Shown here in pieces: positions 37,905 through 47,386 of a stretch of 64,000 nucleotides of DNA (position 1 is the first letter of the stretch; each line of letters begins with the position of its first letter). Location: contig NZ_JAHBAY010000006.1 of the NCBI RefSeq assembly GCF_018499875.1, positions 1-64,000 of the forward strand, read 5' to 3'. The position numbers and the translations under genes were made by a program. The stretch is from Kineosporia corallincola (GTDB lineage Bacteria; Actinomycetota; Actinomycetes; Actinomycetales; Kineosporiaceae). The notes beneath the pieces were generated by a model, which saw only the letters and a list, made by a program, of their open reading frames with translations, was not told the origin of the DNA and ran no database searches.

Positions 37905-38900
37905 ATGCGCATCACGGCTTTGGCCGGTGGAGTCGGCGGCGCACGATTCCTCCGCGGCCTCCTGCATCACCTGGACTCCCGTACCGACGGCCCGCACGAG
38001 GTCACCGTCATCGGCAACACCGCCGACGACGTCACCCTGCACGGCCTGCGGATCTGTCCCGACCTCGACACCGTCATGTACACCCTGGGCGGTGGCATCC
38101 ACCCGGAACAGGGCTGGGGCCGGGCCGGCGAGACCTTCGAGGTGGCCACGGAACTGGCCGCCTACGGCGCCGAACCGCAGTGGTTCACGCTGGGCGACCG
38201 CGACATCGCCACCCACCTGGTGCGCACCCGCATGCTCGGCCTGGGCTACCCGCTGTCCGCCGTCACCGAGGCACTGTGCGCCCGGTGGCAGCCCGGTGTG
38301 CGCCTGCTGCCGATGAGCGACGACCCGATCGAGACCCACGTGGTGATCGACGACCCGGAGGGCGAGCCGGCCCCCGACGGCACTCCGGCCCGCAAGGCGG
38401 TGCACTTCCAGGAGTGGTGGGTACGCCTGCACGCCGCCACCCCGGCCCGGCAGATCCTGGCCGTCGGCATAGATCAGGCCAAGCCCGCACCTGGCGTGCT
38501 CGACGCGATCGCCGACGCCGACGTGCTGCTGTTCCCGCCGAGCAACCCGGTGGTCTCGATCGGCACCGTGCTGGCGGTCCCCGGTGTGCGCGACGCGATC
38601 CGGGCCACCAGGGCGCCGGTCGTCGGCGTCTCCCCGATCATCGGCGGCGCCCCGGTGCGCGGCATGGCCGACGCCTGCCTGACCGCGATCGGTGTGGAGA
38701 CGTCGGCCGCGGCGGTGGCCGACCTGTACGCGGACTTCCTCGGCGGCTGGCTGGTGGCCCCCGGCGACGCGGCCGCCACGATGCCCGAAGGCGTTGCGCT
38801 GCGCGCCGTTCCGCTGCTGATGACCGATGTCGAGGCCACCGCGGCGATCGCCGGGGCGGCCCTCGACCTGGCCGCCGACGTGCGCGCCGCGCGGGGATGA
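37905..38900 (+). CDS. fbiA: 2-phospho-L-lactate transferase / CofD (FbiA)
   Basis: It transfers the phospho-lactyl (or phosphoenolpyruvyl) moiety to the deazaflavin FO, giving (dehydro-)F420-0 in coenzyme F420 synthesis. The 331 residues begin with MRITALAGGVGGARFLRGL (nucleotide-binding GGVGG at 8-12) and contain IGNTADDVTLHGLRICPDLDTVMYTLGG and PPSNPVVSIGTVLAVPGVRDAI, all typical of CofD/FbiA. ATG 37905 is preceded by AAAGGA. It is followed at 8 nt by fbiB, so the two are cotranscribed. FbiC and FbiD are not in this window. Confidence 0.97.
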   Translation: MRITALAGGVGGARFLRGLLHHLDSRTDGPHEVTVIGNTADDVTLHGLRICPDLDTVMYTLGGGIHPEQGWGRAGETFEVATELAAYGAEPQWFTLGDRDIATHLVRTRMLGLGYPLSAVTEALCARWQPGVRLLPMSDDPIETHVVIDDPEGEPAPDGTPARKAVHFQEWWVRLHAATPARQILAVGIDQAKPAPGVLDAIADADVLLFPPSNPVVSIGTVLAVPGVRDAIRATRAPVVGVSPIIGGAPVRGMADACLTAIGVETSAAAVADLYADFLGGWLVAPGDAAATMPEGVALRAVPLLMTDVEATAAIAGAALDLAADVRAARG

Positions 38901-38907
38901 GCCGATC

Positions 38908-39960
38908 GTGACCGGTGAGCTGCGGGTGCTCCCGATCCGCGGGATCGGCGAGGTGCGGCCCGGCGACGACGTGGCCGCGGTGCTCGTCGCGGCCCTGAGC
39001 GCGAGCGGTCAGGGCCTGATGGACGACGATGTGCTCGTCGTCTCCAGCAAGATCGTCTCGAAGGCCGAGGGGCGGACGGTCGCGGCCGCCGGCCGGGACG
39101 AGCAGATCACCGCCGAGAGCCGGCGGCTGGTCGCCGCCCGGCGTACGCCCGGTGGCCTGGCCCGTATCGTCGAGGCCGCGGCCGGCCCGGTGATGGCGGC
39201 GGCCGGCGTGGACAACTCCAACGTCGCGCCCGGCACCGTGCTGCTGCTGCCGGCCGACCCGGACGCCTCGGCCCGCACCCTTCGGGCCGCCCTGTTCGCG
39301 CTGACCGGCCGGCGGCTGGGCGTGATCGTCTCGGACACCGCCGGACGGGCCTGGCGCGACGGGCAGACCGACTTCGCGCTGGGCTGCGCCGGTCTGGCCC
39401 CCACCGAAGACCTGCGCGGTTCCGACGACACCCACGGCCAGCGCATGGAGGTCACGATCCGGGCCGTCGCCGACGAGCTCGCCGCGGCGGCCGACCTGGT
39501 CAAGGGCAAGCTCACCGGCATCCCGGCGGCTCTGGTGCGCGGGTCCGGCGGGTTCGTGCTGCCGGTGGACGACGACGGTCCGGGCGCCGCCGTCATGCTC
39601 CGGCCCGCGGCCACCGACTGGTTCCGCTACGGGCAGGTCGAGGCGGTGCGCTGGGCGCTCGGTCTGGACCCGGCCGCGGTGGAGGCACCCACCGTGCCCG
39701 CCGGGCCGGTGCTGGACCGGCTGCTGCGCGCGGTGGAGGTGGCGCTGGCCGCCCCGTCGCCGCTGCCCGGGGTGCCCGCTCCCGGATGCGTGGTCAACGT
39801 GGAGGAGCAGGGGGTGTTCGTCGTCCCCGAACTGCCCGCCGACCCGGTCGCGCTCGGCGCCCTGGCCCAGCGGCTGGCCGCCGCGGCCTGGTCGGAAGAC
39901 CTGACCGTGACGATCACCCTGGAGCCCCGGGGCCTGCGGCTGCTGCCCTCAGCGGGGTAG
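38908..39960 (+). CDS. fbiB: Coenzyme F420-0:L-glutamate ligase (CofE-type FbiB)
   Basis: CofE adds L-glutamate residues to F420-0. The 350-residue protein has the CofE domain (about 1-245), with LPIRGIGEVRPGDD, DDDVLVVSSKIVSKAEGR, ALFALTGRRLGVIVSDTAGRAWRDGQTDFALGCAG and a DDTHGQRMEVT segment. The C-terminal ~105 residues start with a helix (LDRLLRAVEVALAAPSP) reminiscent of the first helix of the FMN-nitroreductase domain of mycobacterial FbiB, but the rest of that domain (RR-S-x-R, C-terminal lid) is not recognisable. The protein is ~100 residues shorter than Rv3262. GTG 38908. It overlaps the convergent glycosylase gene by 12 nt. Confidence 0.9.
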   Translation: MTGELRVLPIRGIGEVRPGDDVAAVLVAALSASGQGLMDDDVLVVSSKIVSKAEGRTVAAAGRDEQITAESRRLVAARRTPGGLARIVEAAAGPVMAAAGVDNSNVAPGTVLLLPADPDASARTLRAALFALTGRRLGVIVSDTAGRAWRDGQTDFALGCAGLAPTEDLRGSDDTHGQRMEVTIRAVADELAAAADLVKGKLTGIPAALVRGSGGFVLPVDDDGPGAAVMLRPAATDWFRYGQVEAVRWALGLDPAAVEAPTVPAGPVLDRLLRAVEVALAAPSPLPGVPAPGCVVNVEEQGVFVVPELPADPVALGALAQRLAAAAWSEDLTVTITLEPRGLRLLPSAG

Positions 39961-40872
39961 GTGCGTGGGGAGCGTCATCCTGGGCGCCCGGCGGGGACGC
40001 ATGTTCCCGCCGAGCTCCAGCAGCTTCTGCACCCGGTAGCGCTGCCCGCGGTAGCACTCGATCAGCTCGGCGCAGCCGGCGTCGTCGAGCACCTGACCGC
40101 TCAGCGCCCAGGACACGTTGCGCGACACGTGGAAATCGGCCCAGGAGAACGCGTCCGGGTCACCGTGGGCGCGCTGGCGCACCTCGGCCGCCGTCCACAC
40201 CCCGATGCCCGGCAGGGAACGCAGACGGCGCTCGGCCTCGTCGTGCGGCAGCCCGACGGTCTGCTCCAGCCGCCCGGCCACCCGGGCGGCCGACAGCAGC
40301 GCGCGGCGCCGGGCCTCGTCCACCCCGGCCTTCAGCCACACCCACGACGGGATCTGCCGCCAGCCGGCCGGGTCCGGCGGCACGAACATGCCGTCGCCCT
40401 CCGGCCCGGGCGCCGGCTCGCCGTACCGGGTCACCAGCACCCGCCAGGCCCGCCAGGCCTCCTGCCCGGTGACCCGCTGCTCCAGGACGGCCGGGGCCAG
40501 GGCCTCGAACACCGCCCGGGTGCGCGGAATCCGGTAACCGCGGTGCGCGCGCCATGCCTCCACCAGCCGGGGGTGCTCGGGCCGGGGCTTGAAGGCGGCC
40601 GGTTCGTCGTGGTCGCCGAGCAGCAAGGGCAGCCCGTCGAGCACCCAATCCGCGCCCGGGCCCCAGGCCGTGGCCTCCACCTCGCCCGCGCTCGGCCGGC
40701 TCGTCACCAGCAGCAGCGCCGGGCCGTCGGGGGTGCGGGTGGCGCGGCGCACCGGGCCACCCGGCGTGGTGCGGAAACACGGGTCGGAGCCGCCACGACG
40801 CAGGCCGGAGAGGATCTGGTGCACCGAGATCGCGGCCGGCGGCCGGTACACACGCTCGCCGCTCGGGGTCAC
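39949..40872 (-). CDS. DNA-3-methyladenine glycosylase-like HhH-GPD protein
   Basis: The 307-residue protein has a helix-hairpin-helix GPD fold (about 130-290). The hairpin is LRSLPGIGVWTAAEV, and the catalytic aspartate is in DAFSWADFHV. It excises alkylated or other damaged bases to start base-excision repair. The N-terminal ~120 residues match the AlkA-like additional domain. No [4Fe-4S] cysteine cluster is visible, which points to AlkA rather than EndoIII. GTG 40872. Convergent with fbiB and overlapping it by 12 nt. Confidence 0.92.
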   Translation of the reverse strand: MTPSGERVYRPPAAISVHQILSGLRRGGSDPCFRTTPGGPVRRATRTPDGPALLLVTSRPSAGEVEATAWGPGADWVLDGLPLLLGDHDEPAAFKPRPEHPRLVEAWRAHRGYRIPRTRAVFEALAPAVLEQRVTGQEAWRAWRVLVTRYGEPAPGPEGDGMFVPPDPAGWRQIPSWVWLKAGVDEARRRALLSAARVAGRLEQTVGLPHDEAERRLRSLPGIGVWTAAEVRQRAHGDPDAFSWADFHVSRNVSWALSGQVLDDAGCAELIECYRGQRYRVQKLLELGGNMRPRRAPRMTLPTHLPR

Positions 40873-40900
40873 CGGGCCATCCTGCCCCGGGGACCGGCCC

Positions 40901-41863
40901 TCAGGCGCTGATCCGGTGACGCCGCGCGGTCAGGATGCCCGCCCCGGCCGCGAGCAGGTCGACGGCGGTGAACAGCACCCGCGAGATCAGCACCACCACG
41001 ACCACCTCGCCATGGCTGTCGAGCACGGTGGACAGCACCGCGGCCAGCGCCACCTCGCGGGCACCGGCACCGGCCGGGGCGATGATGACGACGAAGCCGA
41101 CCGCCCAGGCCAGGGCGTAGCCACCGATCAGCAGAAGCGCGGTGGAGACGTTCGCGTCGGCGCCGAGCGGCACGCTGAGCGCCCAGACCTGGAGGCCGGC
41201 GCCGACCCAGGAACCGACGGCCCACAGCGTGGCGGCGAGCGTGCCCCGGCCGGAGGTGCGCTCGGGCAGGCCCTCCTTGCTGACGATCTTCAGGGCACGG
41301 TCGACCAGGCGGCCCATCACAGCCGGGTGCAGCACCACGGCGAGCGGCACGATCAGCAGCACCGCCCAGCCGAAGCCGCTGGGCAGGGCCTCGGGCGCGA
41401 AGGGCAGCGCGATCAGCACCACGAGCAGGGCGCTGAGCACCGACAGCAGCATGCTGACCACCGTGGCGGTGGCCGTGCGCCGGCGCGGGACCTGATGGTC
41501 GCGGCCGAGCTCGGTCTGCATGACCACCGGCCAGACGCTGCCGGGCAGGTATTTGCCGAGCTGCCCGACGAAGAAGATGCGGGCGGCCACCTGGAGGCTC
41601 AGCCGGGAACCGAGGTCGGCGAGCAGGGTGCGCCAGACCATTCCGGCCAGCGCCACGTTGACCACTGTGGCCAGCGCGGCCACCACCACCCAGCCGGGGC
41701 TGAGCTGGCTCAGCGCGTCGGCCACCTGGTGCCGCTGGGAGAGCACGGCCCAGACCGCCAGGCCGACCAGCAGCAGGCCGAAGCAGACCCGGAACCAGCG
41801 GGCCCGGCTGAGTTCACTGGCCCGGCCGGCCAGGGCCCCGACCCGGGCCACGGCCCCGCTCAC
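40901..41863 (-). CDS. UPF0104 / lysylphosphatidylglycerol synthase-type membrane protein
   Basis: A 320-residue protein with about eight TM helices of the LPG_synthase_TM (UPF0104) family. Motifs: GQLGKYLPGSVWPVVMQTELGRD, then a C-terminal IIAPAGAGAREVALAAVLS. No catalytic aminoacyl-PG domain is attached. In glycan loci such proteins are thought to move or help move lipid-linked sugars; here it is coupled by 4 nt to the GT4 gene upstream (GTG 41863 overlaps its stop). Substrate not known. Confidence 0.86.
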   Translation of the reverse strand: MSGAVARVGALAGRASELSRARWFRVCFGLLLVGLAVWAVLSQRHQVADALSQLSPGWVVVAALATVVNVALAGMVWRTLLADLGSRLSLQVAARIFFVGQLGKYLPGSVWPVVMQTELGRDHQVPRRRTATATVVSMLLSVLSALLVVLIALPFAPEALPSGFGWAVLLIVPLAVVLHPAVMGRLVDRALKIVSKEGLPERTSGRGTLAATLWAVGSWVGAGLQVWALSVPLGADANVSTALLLIGGYALAWAVGFVVIIAPAGAGAREVALAAVLSTVLDSHGEVVVVVLISRVLFTAVDLLAAGAGILTARRHRISA

Positions 41864-43047
41864 CGGTGCGACTCCACCGGCGCCACACCGGTGAGTGCCT
41901 CGACGTAGCGCTGCCACGGGCCGGTCAGGTCGATGTCGGGCAGACCGGCGCGCAGCCGGGCCAGCTCACCCGGGGCGGCCAGCCGGCGCAGCGCGGCGGC
42001 CAGGGCGGGCACGTCGCCGGGCGGGACCAGCAGGCCGTCGACGCCGTCGTGCACGTCGTCGGGGAAGGTGCCGACCGAGGTGGCCAGCACCGGCAGGCCG
42101 TGGGCGTGGCCGAGCTGGACGTTCTGCGAGGCGGTGGCGTGCCGGTAGGGCAGGGCGAACACGTCGTGCTCGGCCATCAGCGGCGGGATGTCGACCCCGG
42201 CGATGTAGCCGGGCCGGACCTGCACGCGACCGGCCAGCGCGGGGTCGGCGGCCAGCTCGCGCACCCGCTCTCCGGCCGAGCCCCACTGCTCGCCGGCCAC
42301 CGTGACGGTGACGCCGGGCACCGTCTTGGCGGCCTCCAGCAGCAGATCGTAGCCCTTGTAGTCACGCACCATGCCGAGGGTGAGCACGCGCAGGGGTGAG
42401 CCGGCCGAGCGTGGTTCCCGGGTGGCGGCCAGCTCGCGGCCGGCCGGCTCGGGCAGCCCGCCGGGCAGGTGCGGCGCCAGCGGCACGGTGACCACCGGAC
42501 GCCGGTCGAGGCCGAGTTCGTGCGCCAGCCGGGCCTGCTCGGCGGAGTGCACGACGATGCCGTCGACCGAGCGCAGCATCTGGCGGATCAGGAACTCCCC
42601 GCCCGGATGCGTCTCGTGCGGCACCACGTTGTGGGCGATCGCGACGATGCGCGGCGCGGAGGCACCGACCCGGCGGCCGCGGGAGCCGACCCGGATCGAG
42701 CGGACCAGGGTGAGCAGCGACGGCACCTGGATCGGCACCACCACCACGACGATCACCAGGTCGACGTCGCGCAGCGCCTTGCCGGTGCTCCACCAGGAGT
42801 GGGGCCGGTCCCAGCGCAGCGGCCGGGTGGTGCGGGGGAACGGCGGCAGGTCGGGACCGCCGTCGGGCACCGCCTGCTCACCCGGGTACAGGGCGTGCGG
42901 GTAGAGCCGGGACCAGGAGACCAGCTCGACCTGGTGCCCGGCCGCGGCCAGGGCGTGCGCGGTCTGCGTGGTGTGCGCGGCCACGCCGCCCTTGAACGGG
43001 TGCGAGGGGCCGACGATCGCGATGCGTAACGGGCCGGAGGCGAGCAT
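41860..43047 (-). CDS. GT4-family glycosyltransferase
   Basis: A 395-residue GT-B glycosyltransferase of family 4. It opens with MLASGPLRIAIVGPSHPFKGGVAAHTTQTAHALAAAGH, and the acceptor half extends to about 175. The donor half has LRVLTLGMVRDYKGYDLLLEAAK and VFALPYRHATASQNVQLGHAHGLPVLATSVG. The usual E-x7-E motif is replaced by S/Q...H, as in a subset of GT4 proteins. The exact start is uncertain (ATG 43047; GTG 43059 also possible; no strong ribosome site). Envelope-polysaccharide assembly is inferred from the locus. It is transcribed before the UPF0104 gene. Confidence 0.88.
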   Translation of the reverse strand: MLASGPLRIAIVGPSHPFKGGVAAHTTQTAHALAAAGHQVELVSWSRLYPHALYPGEQAVPDGGPDLPPFPRTTRPLRWDRPHSWWSTGKALRDVDLVIVVVVVPIQVPSLLTLVRSIRVGSRGRRVGASAPRIVAIAHNVVPHETHPGGEFLIRQMLRSVDGIVVHSAEQARLAHELGLDRRPVVTVPLAPHLPGGLPEPAGRELAATREPRSAGSPLRVLTLGMVRDYKGYDLLLEAAKTVPGVTVTVAGEQWGSAGERVRELAADPALAGRVQVRPGYIAGVDIPPLMAEHDVFALPYRHATASQNVQLGHAHGLPVLATSVGTFPDDVHDGVDGLLVPPGDVPALAAALRRLAAPGELARLRAGLPDIDLTGPWQRYVEALTGVAPVESHR

Positions 43048-43178
43048 CAGCGACGCCACCCGCGGCAACCCCGCCGCACCGACCGGAACACCAGGTAGCG
43101 GCAGGTGCGGGAGTTACGGGTGGAACGAGGGCCGGCGAGCCGGGGCGCCGTGCATCGTGCCGAACGGGGCGCCATGCC

Positions 43179-44171
43179 TCAGCCCTCGTGCACGCCGGGG
43201 TCGAGCGCGCTGTCGCCACGCGAGCGCACGATCAGGTCGGCCAGCAGGCCCATGCTGGCGATCAGCAGACCGGCGATGACCAGCAGCAGGGTGTTGGCCG
43301 GGAAGTAGAACGGGTGCCGGACCATGTCGACGACGCCCTTGACGAACCCGATGCCGAGCAGCCAGAGGGCCAGCGGCATGAGCACTTTCAGCGGCTCGAA
43401 GTACATGATCATCCGCAGCACCTGGAGGATGTAGCGGTAGGCGTCGCGGGTGAAGTGGAACTTGGACTTACCGGCCCGCTTGGCGTAGTCGATCGGCAGG
43501 TAGTACACGTCGTGCTGGTTCTGGAGGAACGACAGCGTGATCGTGGTGACGCAGGAGAACCCGGCCGGCAGCAGCCGCAGGTAGGGCAGCGACACCGAGC
43601 GCCGGAACGCCCGCAGGCCGGAGTTCAGGTCGGGGATCTTCTGGTTGCTCAGCCGCTCGGCGATCTTGCGGATCAGCCACTTGGCGGGCATGCGCAGCCA
43701 CTTGTGCGTGCCCTCCTCGGTGAGCCGGGCCCCGACCACCTGGTCGTAGCTCGGGTCGGCGAGCAGCAGGTTGACCAGCTCGGGGATGCGCTCGTTCGGG
43801 TAGCTCATGTCGGCGTCGGTCCACACCACGATCTCGCCGCGGGCCCGCGTGGTGCCGATCCGCCGGACCGTGCCCGAACCGCCGTTACGGCGGAACGCCA
43901 TCACCTTGACGTGCGGCATGCGCGGGGCGGCCTCGCGCAGCACGGCCAGGGTGTTGTCGGTGCTCGCGTCGTCGATCGCCAGGACCTCGTAGCTGAGCCC
44001 GGACGCGTCCATGGCGGCCGTGATGCGTTCCAGCTCGGCCAGGACATGGTCTTGCTCGTTGTAGCAGGGCAGCACGATGGTCGCCGTCACCCCGCCCGGT
44101 TCGGGCGCGACCGGCTGACCGATCGGCTGGGAAGACGTCGGGGTCTGCGGGGCCACGGGCGAAGCACTCAT
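43179..44171 (-). CDS. Polyprenyl-phosphate-linked GT2 glycosyltransferase
   Basis: A 330-residue protein with a GT2 domain (about 28-240; metal/nucleotide DAD in WTDADMSYPNERIPEL, preceded by VLPCYNEQDHV) and two C-terminal TM helices (about 255-320). It is of the DPM1/ArnC-like class that charges undecaprenyl phosphate with a sugar, here possibly a hexose. The domain also has the acceptor signature KRAGKSKFHFTRDAYRYILQVLRM. ATG 44171 (MSASPVAP) follows a weak ribosome site. Close to the GT39-like gene, it could provide its lipid-linked donor. Confidence 0.88.
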   Translation of the reverse strand: MSASPVAPQTPTSSQPIGQPVAPEPGGVTATIVLPCYNEQDHVLAELERITAAMDASGLSYEVLAIDDASTDNTLAVLREAAPRMPHVKVMAFRRNGGSGTVRRIGTTRARGEIVVWTDADMSYPNERIPELVNLLLADPSYDQVVGARLTEEGTHKWLRMPAKWLIRKIAERLSNQKIPDLNSGLRAFRRSVSLPYLRLLPAGFSCVTTITLSFLQNQHDVYYLPIDYAKRAGKSKFHFTRDAYRYILQVLRMIMYFEPLKVLMPLALWLLGIGFVKGVVDMVRHPFYFPANTLLLVIAGLLIASMGLLADLIVRSRGDSALDPGVHEG

Positions 44172-44263
44172 CGACGCTGAGGTTACCCGCTGCCGGAGCA
44201 CGTATCGGACGCCGTCCGGTCAGCTGTGGATAACGGTTGGGACGCCATCTCCTGTGGACCGGC

Positions 44264-46507
44264 TCAGGAGACGCCGGTGGCGTCGGCCAGCCAGACGTCG
44301 ATGTCGAGTTCGTCCTCACCGTCCGGCACCCGGGTCAGGTGGCGCTGGTCCTCGATCGTCTCCAGGTCGACCACCTGCCGCGAGGTCAGCCCGAGCGCCT
44401 CGATCACGGCCTCGCCCTCGGGGGTGCCGGCCAGCAGCACCGGGCGGTTCCCGGCCGCGGCGATCCGCGCCACGATCGGCCGCACCACCTCGGCCACCGC
44501 GGCGGTGTCGTTGATGTCGGTGATCTTCACCGAGGCCGAGGGCCGGTCGCAGACCCCGCGCACCACCTGCGGCCACTCGTTGGCCGCCCGGTTGTCCAGG
44601 GCCAGAACCACGTCGTTCGCACCGAGCTCCGCACAGACCTTCTGCACCGCGGCCACCTCACCCTTCTCGGTGCGCTGCCCGGCCAGCGGCTGGGTGGCGA
44701 GCCACGGCGGCAGCAGCAGGACCACGGCGGCCACGGCCACCGCACCGGTGCCCGCCCAGGGCCGGCTGCGCCGGACCCGGCGCGTCACCCAGGTGGCCGC
44801 GGCGGTGGCGGCCACCACGAAGGCCGGGATCACCATCGTCACCATGCGCCGGTCGGCCCACGGGTGGTCGGGGGTGATGCCGGGCCGGTACAGCGTGAGC
44901 AGGGTGCTGCCGAAGGCGATCACGGCGGGGCCGAGCCAGAACGGCACCCCCGCCGTGCGGCCCTCGAGCATGGACGACGAGGAGCCCCGCGCCGCCGAGT
45001 TCAGCCACCACCGGCCCACGGCCGCCGCCAGCGCGGCGAACACCAGCCAGCCCGCGATCACGACCACCGGCCCGGCGTACCAGCTGATCCAGTTCAGGCT
45101 GTGCTCGGCGTAGGTGCGGCCGCCGTCCACGGCCAGCCCCTGGAGCAGCTGGAGCCCGGCCACCACGCGGGAACCGGGGTCGTCGGGGTCCTGGCGGGTG
45201 ATCATGAACAGCGGGCGGGCGGCCAGCACCACGCCGACCAGGGCGGTCGCCCCGGCCAGCAGCCACGGCCAGCGGTTCTGCCAGGCCGGCGAGGTGAGCC
45301 GGGCACCGAGCGCCGGGGCCGGACGGCCCTCCAGGCGCCGGGCCACGAGCACCACGGCCAGGCTGCCCAGCCCGAGCACCACGCCGCCGCCGATCAGCGG
45401 GATCAGGCTGGCCGAGATGGTGCCCAGGTAGGGCCGCGACAGCCAGACCGCGGGAATCGCCGCGACCGCGGTGCTGCCGAGCGCGCCCAGCACCAGGGGG
45501 CGGGTGGCCGGGTGCCGGCGCAGCGCCAGCACGGCCGCCACCGGCAGCAGCAGCGAGACCTCGCGCAGGCCGTCGATGCGGAACAGCCCGGCCAGGCCGA
45601 AGGCCAGGCCGGCGGCCAGGCCGATCCGCCGGGCCAGCCGCGGGTCGTCCGTGCCGTGCACCCCGGGGATCAGGAAACCCTTGACCCGCAGCGGGTTACC
45701 GGCCGTCACGGCGTCGGCCAGCAGCGCGCAGGCGACGGTGACGAGGAGCAGGGCGATCGGCTCGGAGTAGGTGGAGCGGGCGGCGTGCAGCACCGGCTGG
45801 CTGAGCACCAGCGCCGCGGTGGCGAGCACCGCCCAGCGCGGGCCGAGCAGCCGGGCCACCAGCCCGGCGAAGCCCAGCATCGCCAGGGCCGAGCAGATCG
45901 CCGGCATCACCAGCACGCCGTTCCAGCCCGCGGCCCACCAGCCCAGCGAGTACACCGAGGGGGCACCGAGCAGGAACTGCGGCACGATGTCGACACTGGT
46001 GCCCGCGGCCCCGGCGCTGCCGTGCACCACCTGGTAGTAGGCCGGGCTGGAGAGCCGGAACGCCGGGTCGGTCAGCGCCGCGCTCCCGCCGAACGCCTCC
46101 AGCCAGGACGGGATCGGCAGTCCGTGCCGGGTCGCGATCCACTGCGTGTACAGGGCGTACGAACCGGCGTCGCGGCGCAGCACGACGTGCTCGGCGTGGG
46201 TCAGCGCGGCCCACACCCCGTGCCCGGCGGCGATCGCCACCACCGCGGGCGCCACCCAGGCCGGCGCCGCGGTGGCGGGCACGAACCGCACCAGCCGGAC
46301 CGAGGCGGCGAGGGCGATCACCAGCAGCGGCACGACCAGCCAGGGGATCCAGCCGCCGAACGGCACCAGCACCGCGGCCAGCAACCCGGTGAACGCCAGG
46401 AAGCAGGCGGCGAGCGGCCCGGAGCGGGCCAGCACCACGCCGGACAGCCGCTCCCCCCGGCTGCCGGGGGGACGCTCGTCGGGGACGTCGTGGGTCTGCG
46501 GGGTCAC
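44264..46507 (-). CDS. Polytopic GT39-like glycosyltransferase
   Basis: A 747-residue protein with about 12-13 TM helices (about 30-620) and a ~115-residue soluble extracytoplasmic C-terminus (from EKGEVAAVQKVCAEL). The first luminal loop contains LRRDAGSYALYTQWIATRHGLP, an Asp-centred motif used by C-type (PMT/GT39) transferases that use lipid-phosphate donors. It probably transfers a lipid-linked sugar onto an extracytoplasmic acceptor. Start GTG 46507 (VTPQTHDVPDERP); an earlier GTG at 46573 would leave almost no room for the divergent promoter. Works plausibly with the GT2 gene downstream. Confidence 0.82.
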   Translation of the reverse strand: MTPQTHDVPDERPPGSRGERLSGVVLARSGPLAACFLAFTGLLAAVLVPFGGWIPWLVVPLLVIALAASVRLVRFVPATAAPAWVAPAVVAIAAGHGVWAALTHAEHVVLRRDAGSYALYTQWIATRHGLPIPSWLEAFGGSAALTDPAFRLSSPAYYQVVHGSAGAAGTSVDIVPQFLLGAPSVYSLGWWAAGWNGVLVMPAICSALAMLGFAGLVARLLGPRWAVLATAALVLSQPVLHAARSTYSEPIALLLVTVACALLADAVTAGNPLRVKGFLIPGVHGTDDPRLARRIGLAAGLAFGLAGLFRIDGLREVSLLLPVAAVLALRRHPATRPLVLGALGSTAVAAIPAVWLSRPYLGTISASLIPLIGGGVVLGLGSLAVVLVARRLEGRPAPALGARLTSPAWQNRWPWLLAGATALVGVVLAARPLFMITRQDPDDPGSRVVAGLQLLQGLAVDGGRTYAEHSLNWISWYAGPVVVIAGWLVFAALAAAVGRWWLNSAARGSSSSMLEGRTAGVPFWLGPAVIAFGSTLLTLYRPGITPDHPWADRRMVTMVIPAFVVAATAAATWVTRRVRRSRPWAGTGAVAVAAVVLLLPPWLATQPLAGQRTEKGEVAAVQKVCAELGANDVVLALDNRAANEWPQVVRGVCDRPSASVKITDINDTAAVAEVVRPIVARIAAAGNRPVLLAGTPEGEAVIEALGLTSRQVVDLETIEDQRHLTRVPDGEDELDIDVWLADATGVS

Positions 46508-46584
46508 GATGCGCAAACCTACGAGATCTCCCCAGGACCCCCGCCACCCGACCCGGTCCCGTCCGTGCCGCATAGGGTTCCGCC

Positions 46585-47352
46585 ATGACCGGAAACGCCC
46601 CCGCGGACGTCGCCGCGCTGATGTCGTCCCTGCTCGCCACGGACCCGGGCCGGCCCCGGGTGACCTGGTACGGGCCGGATTCCGAGCGCGTCGAGTTCTC
46701 CGCGAAGACGCTGGGCAACTGGGTGTCCAAGACCGCGAACCTGCTGGTGCAGGAGCTGGACTGCGAGCCGGGCTCGGTGGTCGGGATCGCGCTGCCGGTG
46801 CACTGGCGCAGCGTGGCCTGGCTGCTGGCCGCCTGGTCGGTGGGGGTGCACGCGGTGGTGTTCGACGAAGACCTCGGGCCCGCCCGCACCGATCTGGCGT
46901 TCGACGTGCTGGTCACCGACCGGCCCTCCGCGCCGCCGCAGGGCGGGGCGCAGGCCGAGCTGGTGGTGGTGGCCCTGCCCTCACTGGCCACCCGCTGGAC
47001 CGGCGACGTGCCGCCCGGCGCCATCGACGCCGCCGCCGAGATCCGTCTCCAGCCGGACGTGTTCACGCCCTACGCGCTGCCCGCCCCGACCCTCCCGGCA
47101 CTGACCACCGGCGAGCTCACGGTGTCGTACGGCGACCTGCTCACCCAGGCCCGCACCGCCGCGGGCGACCCGGGCACCCGGCTGCTGACCGGCGCCGGGC
47201 CGTCCCGCGCGATCGAGGCCTATCTCGCTCCGCTGGTGGCCGGCGGCTCGGTGGTGCTGCACCACGACCTGACCGGTCTGTCCCAGGACCGGCGCGATCA
47301 CCTGATCGCCCAGGAACAGATCACGGCCACGGACCTGGGCCCGGCGCTGTAG
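46585..47352 (+). CDS. TIGR03089 family protein (AMP-ligase-like fragment)
   Basis: A 255-residue protein of the actinobacterial TIGR03089 family. It resembles the N-terminal part of an AMP-dependent synthetase/ligase (for example RVEFSAKTLGNWVSKTANLLVQEL and VGIALPVHWRSVAWLLAAWSVGVHAVVFDEDL) but lacks the C-terminal lid and the full ATP-binding P-loop STGTTG. Catalytic activity is doubtful. The Mtb homologue Rv3268 is in the same genomic neighbourhood (cell-wall sugar genes). ATG 46585 in front of the divergent GT39-like gene. Function unknown. Confidence 0.88.
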   Translation: MTGNAPADVAALMSSLLATDPGRPRVTWYGPDSERVEFSAKTLGNWVSKTANLLVQELDCEPGSVVGIALPVHWRSVAWLLAAWSVGVHAVVFDEDLGPARTDLAFDVLVTDRPSAPPQGGAQAELVVVALPSLATRWTGDVPPGAIDAAAEIRLQPDVFTPYALPAPTLPALTTGELTVSYGDLLTQARTAAGDPGTRLLTGAGPSRAIEAYLAPLVAGGSVVLHHDLTGLSQDRRDHLIAQEQITATDLGPAL

Positions 47353-47386
47353 GACGCCGGAGCTCACGTCGTCCCCGAACAAAACC

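Noticed and set aside
44237-46588. Plus-strand frame opposite the GT39-like gene
   Set aside because: Repeated Gln/Gly/His/Arg composition typical of the antisense of a hydrophobic protein; no start signal or domain.
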